Source of the DNA: Opitutia bacterium
Lineage (GTDB): Bacteria; Verrucomicrobiota; Verrucomicrobiia; Opitutales; Seribacteraceae
Assembly: GCA_002692605.1 (NCBI GenBank)
Contig: NZLE01000106.1
Span: 4,771-15,403 of the forward strand
Reading direction: 5' to 3'
Length of the DNA: 10,633 nt
The notes beneath the pieces are model-generated. The model made no database searches. It was not told the DNA's origin and saw only the letters and a list, made by a program, of their open reading frames with translations. A program made the position numbers and the translations under genes. The first letter of the stretch is position 1; the number at the start of each line of letters is the position of its first letter. Below, piece after piece: positions 7,467 to 10,633 of this stretch.

Positions 7467-7577
7467 AATCTTACGGCAGCGTAAAAAGGAGACAAATCCT
7501 TTGTCGTTATAACTCTAGGTCTAAGTAGACAGCTGTAAATCCTTTTGCGGTTCATTAGGGAAATAATTGGAGAGAGA
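7467..7577 (-). promoter_or_regulatory. Leader/promoter region of the heme-binding protein, rich in inverted repeats
   Basis: This spacer of 111 nt holds three perfect short inverted repeats: GTCTA-AG-TAGAC (7519-7530), GACAAA-TCC-TTTGTC (7491-7505) and TTACG-GCAG-CGTAA (7471-7484). The last ends 4 nt before the ATG and could hide the ribosome-binding region, where no good Shine-Dalgarno site is visible. A second pairing, AAAGGA (7485-7490) with TCCTTT (7497-7502), would compete with the middle hairpin. A possible promoter on the minus strand is TTTACA (7539-7534) and TAGAGT (7517-7512), 16 nt apart; the first repeat would lie across it like an operator. No strong terminator for the lyase operon is visible. 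All assignments are by eye. Confidence 0.4.
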
Positions 7578-8759
7578 TCAGGTGGGCGGAACCCAGAGCA
7601 AAGGGTGACGGAGCGGCAGGTTACGCAGGACTTCATAAGTGCGAGGATCCGCCTCAAGGCTTTCCCATGCATCCAGATAGTCAGGCTTGCCAAATCGGAT
7701 TCCCGAAAACAAAAGACTGGGATGACGGACGGGCCAGTCCTCCCAGTACATGACGTCTGGTTGCAAAGGCCAACTCCCCTTGTCGATGACGTAAGGATAG
7801 ATGAACGCCATCCCCTTTGCCATACTCCTTCCGTTCTCGGTCGAGAAGGTCCAAAGATCCTCCGTTTCGGATGATGCGATTTGGGCAACTCCCGCCATCG
7901 CATCAATCACGAAGAGCGAATAGCCGTAGGGCTTGGTTCGTTTGAGTTCGGCGGGAAAACGGCCCAGCTCATCCATCATCTCGGACAGATAAACCGTTTT
8001 GAATTGATGACGTACCCAGGCCAGAACTTCTTCCTTGCCAACCAAGTCGGCAAAGGCGGATGCCTGCAGGGACCAGCAAACGCCGTGGTTGTTCGGATGT
8101 AGCTTTTCCTTCAATCCGTATTCGTGGGAATTGATCCAATCCAGATAATCGCCGAACCAAGCCTTGACCGCCTTTTGATCGGCAACCGCGAAGGACGGGG
8201 AGGCGCAGAGAATCTTAGCGCCCCGTGCAACTTCGACGAGGTGAAGCGTGTCAATGATCCCGATGCTTCGCCCGGTGTGTTTTCCCTTGATCGCCTGCCC
8301 GTAGAGCAGGCTCGGACGCATCCGGGTTTTGGGTTCCACGAACCATGCGCGCAGGTGCGTCACGGCCTTGCTGGCGTAGGTTTCCTCTTTCGTGATCAGG
8401 TAAGCCGAAACCAAGGTTCCCATCAACTCGCTCAAACGGATCATGGACTGTCGGTGAGCAATGAAATTGGCGGGGTTGGTCTCCCCATCCCTTCGAACGT
8501 AGGGACCGTCCGGATCCTCCGGATTGGGCCACCAGTAATCGCCCTCCGAATAAAAGTCATGAGCATCCCCCTCACTCCGCTCGCAACGGTCGGCGGTGAC
8601 GGTCCGCGGTTTCTCCGAAAGATAGGTCTTGGCTTTGGCCAGAATCCTTGGCCTTTCCATGGAAAGGAGATCGAAGCTTGCCTTGTCCGACCAAACCTCG
8701 GAAAAGGAACAAAGGAACAAACTCGGAAGAAGAAAAAAACGGTTCACAAATCGATCCAT
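7578..8759 (-). CDS. Secreted alginate lyase family protein
   Basis: A 393-residue protein of the alginate-lyase (alpha/alpha-barrel) superfamily, expected to cleave uronate-containing polysaccharide by beta-elimination outside the cytoplasm. Residues 1-24 are a signal peptide (MDRFVNRFFLLPSLFLCSFS). The helical barrel contains the motifs expected of the family: NNHG (Asn223, Asn224, His225) in HPNNHGVCW, matching the catalytic Asn-His pair, and ELKRTKPYGYSLF (Arg274, Tyr278/Tyr280), matching the conserved Arg and catalytic Tyr. The frame is open up to 9110, but that 117-residue extension lies inside the oxidoreductase gene in another frame and has no family features. The chosen ATG at 8759 has a GGGAGG Shine-Dalgarno site (8772-8767) at 7-nt spacing and starts the signal peptide. 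It overlaps the upstream gene by 16 nt. Alginate itself is only one possible substrate, since this family also includes lyases for other polyuronates. Confidence 0.88.
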   Translation of the reverse strand: MDRFVNRFFLLPSLFLCSFSEVWSDKASFDLLSMERPRILAKAKTYLSEKPRTVTADRCERSEGDAHDFYSEGDYWWPNPEDPDGPYVRRDGETNPANFIAHRQSMIRLSELMGTLVSAYLITKEETYASKAVTHLRAWFVEPKTRMRPSLLYGQAIKGKHTGRSIGIIDTLHLVEVARGAKILCASPSFAVADQKAVKAWFGDYLDWINSHEYGLKEKLHPNNHGVCWSLQASAFADLVGKEEVLAWVRHQFKTVYLSEMMDELGRFPAELKRTKPYGYSLFVIDAMAGVAQIASSETEDLWTFSTENGRSMAKGMAFIYPYVIDKGSWPLQPDVMYWEDWPVRHPSLLFSGIRFGKPDYLDAWESLEADPRTYEVLRNLPLRHPLLWVPPT

Positions 8760-9886
8760 CTTCGTTCCTCCCAAGATTGGATTCCCAATTCCGCCAACTC
8801 CACCCCTTTGGCCCCCGAACGCAAATCGTAGGGAAAGGGTTCGTCCAGGGCGACGTGACGGAGAAAGAGTTCCCATTGAATTTTGAAGGCATTGTCGTAG
8901 AGAGTGGCATCGGGCACTTCGGACCATCCTTCGAAAAAATCGATCGGTTGCTCGATATCGGGGTTCCAGACCGGTTTGGGAGTCACTCCGAGCCCCTGCG
9001 TCTGGCACCCGCGGAGGTTGACCACGGCGGAACCCTTGCTGCCATCCACCTGCATCACAAAAAGATCGTCCCGACGGACCCGTACGGTCCAGGAACTGTT
9101 GAATTGGCAAATCACGCCGTTTTCCAACTCCATGGTGGCATAGCAGGAATCATCCGCGGTGCATGGGTAGCGATGACCCTGCTCATCCACTCGCTCTGCG
9201 ACATGAGTGGCTCCCCTGCAGGAAATGCTTTTGATCGGACCGAAAACGTTGTCCACGAGGTACCGCCAGTGACAAAGCATATCAATCATGATTCCCCCTC
9301 CGTCTTCCTTTCGGTAGTTCCAACTCGGACGCTGAGCGGGCTGGTCTTCGTCGTGACCGGTGAATACCCAGTATCCGAACTCTCCGCGAACGGAAAGAAT
9401 CTCCCCGAAGAAGCCCTGGTTGATCAGGGTCTTGAGCTTGCGGATGCCGGGCAACCATAGCTTATCCTGCACCGCTCCATTCTTGACGCCCGCATCCTCG
9501 CAGAGTTTGGCAAGGCGAAGAGCCTCATCCGTGGTCACCGCGGTTGGTTTCTCGCAATAAACAGCTTTGCCTGCCTTGGCCGCCATCTCCACGAACCGGG
9601 CCCGATGAAGGGTGGAACTTGCATCGAAAAAGACCTGGTTGTTGGGATCGGCCAAGGCCTCCTCAAGGTTTGTAGTCCAGCGCTTGACGCCGGTCCGTTC
9701 AGCCAAGTCACTCAGCTTGTTCTCGTTCCTTCCCGTAAGGATCGGGTCGACCGTGATCACTTCGTCAGGAGAGATCCGCACCCCGCCTTGATCGCGAATG
9801 GCGCAGATCGAACGAATCAGGTGCTGATTGGTCCCCATACGTCCGGTGACGCCGTTCATAATGATTCCCAGTTTGTATTCTTTCAT
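8744..9886 (-). CDS. Gfo/Idh/MocA family NAD(P)-dependent oxidoreductase
   Basis: A 380-residue cytoplasmic sugar oxidoreductase. The N-terminal Rossmann fold opens with LGIIMNGVTGRMG (residues 5-17), the nucleotide-binding Gly-rich loop. EKP (112-114) supplies the conserved Lys113, and GGGIMIDMLCHW (196-207) gives the Asp202/His206 pair placed as in the catalytic region of the family. The C-terminal half has the mixed beta-sheet substrate domain. The family oxidises or reduces sugars or their derivatives; the exact sugar cannot be read from sequence. The ORF could begin at 9952, but the ATG at 9886 gives the proper start of the first beta strand and lies 2 nt after the TAA of the upstream TIM-barrel gene. 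There is no Shine-Dalgarno site, so translation is probably coupled by reinitiation. Its 3' end carries the ribosome-binding site and start codon of the lyase gene. Confidence 0.92.
   Translation of the reverse strand: MKEYKLGIIMNGVTGRMGTNQHLIRSICAIRDQGGVRISPDEVITVDPILTGRNENKLSDLAERTGVKRWTTNLEEALADPNNQVFFDASSTLHRARFVEMAAKAGKAVYCEKPTAVTTDEALRLAKLCEDAGVKNGAVQDKLWLPGIRKLKTLINQGFFGEILSVRGEFGYWVFTGHDEDQPAQRPSWNYRKEDGGGIMIDMLCHWRYLVDNVFGPIKSISCRGATHVAERVDEQGHRYPCTADDSCYATMELENGVICQFNSSWTVRVRRDDLFVMQVDGSKGSAVVNLRGCQTQGLGVTPKPVWNPDIEQPIDFFEGWSEVPDATLYDNAFKIQWELFLRHVALDEPFPYDLRSGAKGVELAELGIQSWEERRWIDL
8767..8772 (-). promoter_or_regulatory. Shine-Dalgarno site that fixes the lyase start
   Basis: GGGAGG on the minus strand, 7 nt before the ATG at 8759 and inside the last codons of the oxidoreductase gene. 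It is the clearest ribosome-binding site in the window, while most other genes here have none. It supports the short form of the lyase and independent initiation despite the overlap. Confidence 0.75.
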
Positions 9887-9888
9887 AG

Positions 9889-10633
9889 TTATGTATGTTG
9901 CAAATAGGCTTGTTGAATCGCCTCCAAAAATTCCGCGGTGGGTTTCTCCCACCAGCGGTTGGAAAAGACTTCCACTTCGATCATGCCATCGAACCCGGCG
10001 CCTTCGACCATGCCACGGATTCCTCGAAGATCAATGCAACCCTCTCCCATCAGCCCGCGATCATTGAGCAAGTCCGAGGTGGGGGTCATCCAGTCGCAGA
10101 CATGGTAAGCGAAAAGACGGTTGGCATCGGCGGCCCGTTGGGTCTGTCCTTCCAAATCCGGATCCCACCAAAGGTGATAAACGTCAAAGGCAATGCCCAC
10201 CAGACGATGGTTCAATTCATCGCAAATCTCATTGGCGGTTCCCAAAGTATTGATGGCCGAGCGGTCATCGGCGTACATCGGATGAAGAGGCTCGATGGCC
10301 AGCTTGACCCCAAGGGATTCCGCGAGAGGAAGAGTGGAGGCAATGCCATCGGTAATTTGCTTTCGAGACTCGACCAGAGACTGACCGGGCACCGCACCGC
10401 AGACTAAAACCACCAAAGGCGCTCCCAGTGCGGCGGCGTCCTCAATGGCCCGTTTGTTATCCTCGACCGATTCTTCCCGGGATTTTTCCTCCAACCCCGG
10501 ATAAAAGCCTCCTCGGCACAGGGAGACCACCTCAATACCCGCAGCTCGGATTCGCTGGCCGGCTTCCGCCGGATTACGTCCCTCGAGCCATTGCCGCCAA
10601 ACGGTGATTCCGGAAACTCCAGCCTCGCCATAT
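9889..10633 (-). CDS. Sugar phosphate isomerase/epimerase-like TIM-barrel protein, 5' end beyond right edge
   Basis: The frame is open from the right edge to a TAA at 9889-9891, giving about 247 residues. It begins within a typical early barrel segment (YGEAGVSGITVWRQW), so the start codon lies outside the window; the GTG at 10530 is internal. It belongs to the xylose-isomerase-like/AP-endonuclease-2 superfamily. Counted from Val at 10530, candidate metal ligands are Glu80 (AIEPLHP), Asp116 and His119 (AFDVYHLWWD), His143 (YHVCDW) and Glu187 (IEVEVFS), matching the superfamily pattern. It probably isomerises or epimerises a keto-sugar or inositol-type intermediate in the cytoplasm. The following oxidoreductase starts 2 nt after its stop, and such pairs are common in sugar-acid and polyol catabolic operons. 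Comparison with characterised hydroxypyruvate isomerases, tagatose epimerases and inosose dehydratases would be needed to narrow it further. Confidence 0.88.
   Translation of the reverse strand, partial: YGEAGVSGITVWRQWLEGRNPAEAGQRIRAAGIEVVSLCRGGFYPGLEEKSREESVEDNKRAIEDAAALGAPLVVLVCGAVPGQSLVESRKQITDGIASTLPLAESLGVKLAIEPLHPMYADDRSAINTLGTANEICDELNHRLVGIAFDVYHLWWDPDLEGQTQRAADANRLFAYHVCDWMTPTSDLLNDRGLMGEGCIDLRGIRGMVEGAGFDGMIEVEVFSNRWWEKPTAEFLEAIQQAYLQHT

Noticed and set aside
8760..9110. N-terminal extension of the lyase frame by 117 residues
   Set aside because: It lies in a second frame of the oxidoreductase gene and is Arg/Gly-rich with no family features. The ATG at 8759 has a strong Shine-Dalgarno site and begins a signal peptide.
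8124..9460. Two long plus-strand open frames (235 and 270 codons) opposite the lyase and oxidoreductase
   Set aside because: Both are antisense to genes with clear family motifs. Their translations are Pro/Gly/Arg-rich without recognisable structure, as expected of GC-biased shadows.
1..10633. Mobile element, CRISPR, tRNA, defence or phage system
   Set aside because: No transposase, integrase, terminal repeats, regularly spaced repeats, tRNA-like folds or defence-family motifs were seen. The genes read as ordinary metabolism with even composition.

Overview
The window looks like a piece of chromosome from a Verrucomicrobiota-type bacterium, or a close relative in the PVC superphylum. The strongest clue is a secreted propeller/HEAT-like/cytochrome c protein of the 'PVC-type heme-binding CxxCH' (membrane-bound dehydrogenase) kind. 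It sits near a secreted alginate-lyase-family protein, a Gfo/Idh/MocA oxidoreductase and xylose-isomerase-like TIM barrels, a set common in these polysaccharide degraders. Base composition looks even and moderately GC-rich. Weak or absent Shine-Dalgarno sites before most genes also fit that group. I see no rRNA, tRNA, CRISPR array, transposase or phage gene.

Layout. Eight of the nine genes lie on the minus strand, so each minus-strand group is read from right to left. (1) From the right edge: a TIM-barrel sugar isomerase/epimerase-like protein (5' end cut off), a Gfo/Idh/MocA oxidoreductase and a secreted alginate-lyase-family protein. They are packed with a 2-nt gap and a 16-nt overlap and almost certainly form one operon. 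Together they suggest breakdown of a uronate-type polysaccharide outside the cytoplasm and NAD(P)-dependent processing of the released sugar inside, although no transporter is in view. (2) After a 111-nt spacer rich in small inverted repeats comes the PVC-type heme-binding protein, exported and probably a periplasmic sugar or alcohol dehydrogenase that passes electrons to its fused cytochrome c. (3) After about 90 nt comes heme A synthase (ctaA/COX15), which supplies heme A to aa3-type oxidases. (4) A single plus-strand gene, a lysine-rich TIM-barrel protein, converges on ctaA. (5) Divergent from it is a leftward group: a multi-pass membrane protein, a purple-acid-phosphatase-like secreted phosphoesterase (ATGA overlap) and a secreted beta-propeller-like repeat protein cut by the left edge.

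Two genes (ctaA and the membrane protein) have TTG-initiated extensions upstream of their first good ATG. I chose the ATG in both and note the alternative. The window is largely ordinary accessory metabolism. The most notable points are the altered metal-ligand motif in the phosphoesterase, the hairpin-rich leader of the heme-binding protein, and the uncharacterised TIM-barrel protein with an apparently complete metal site.
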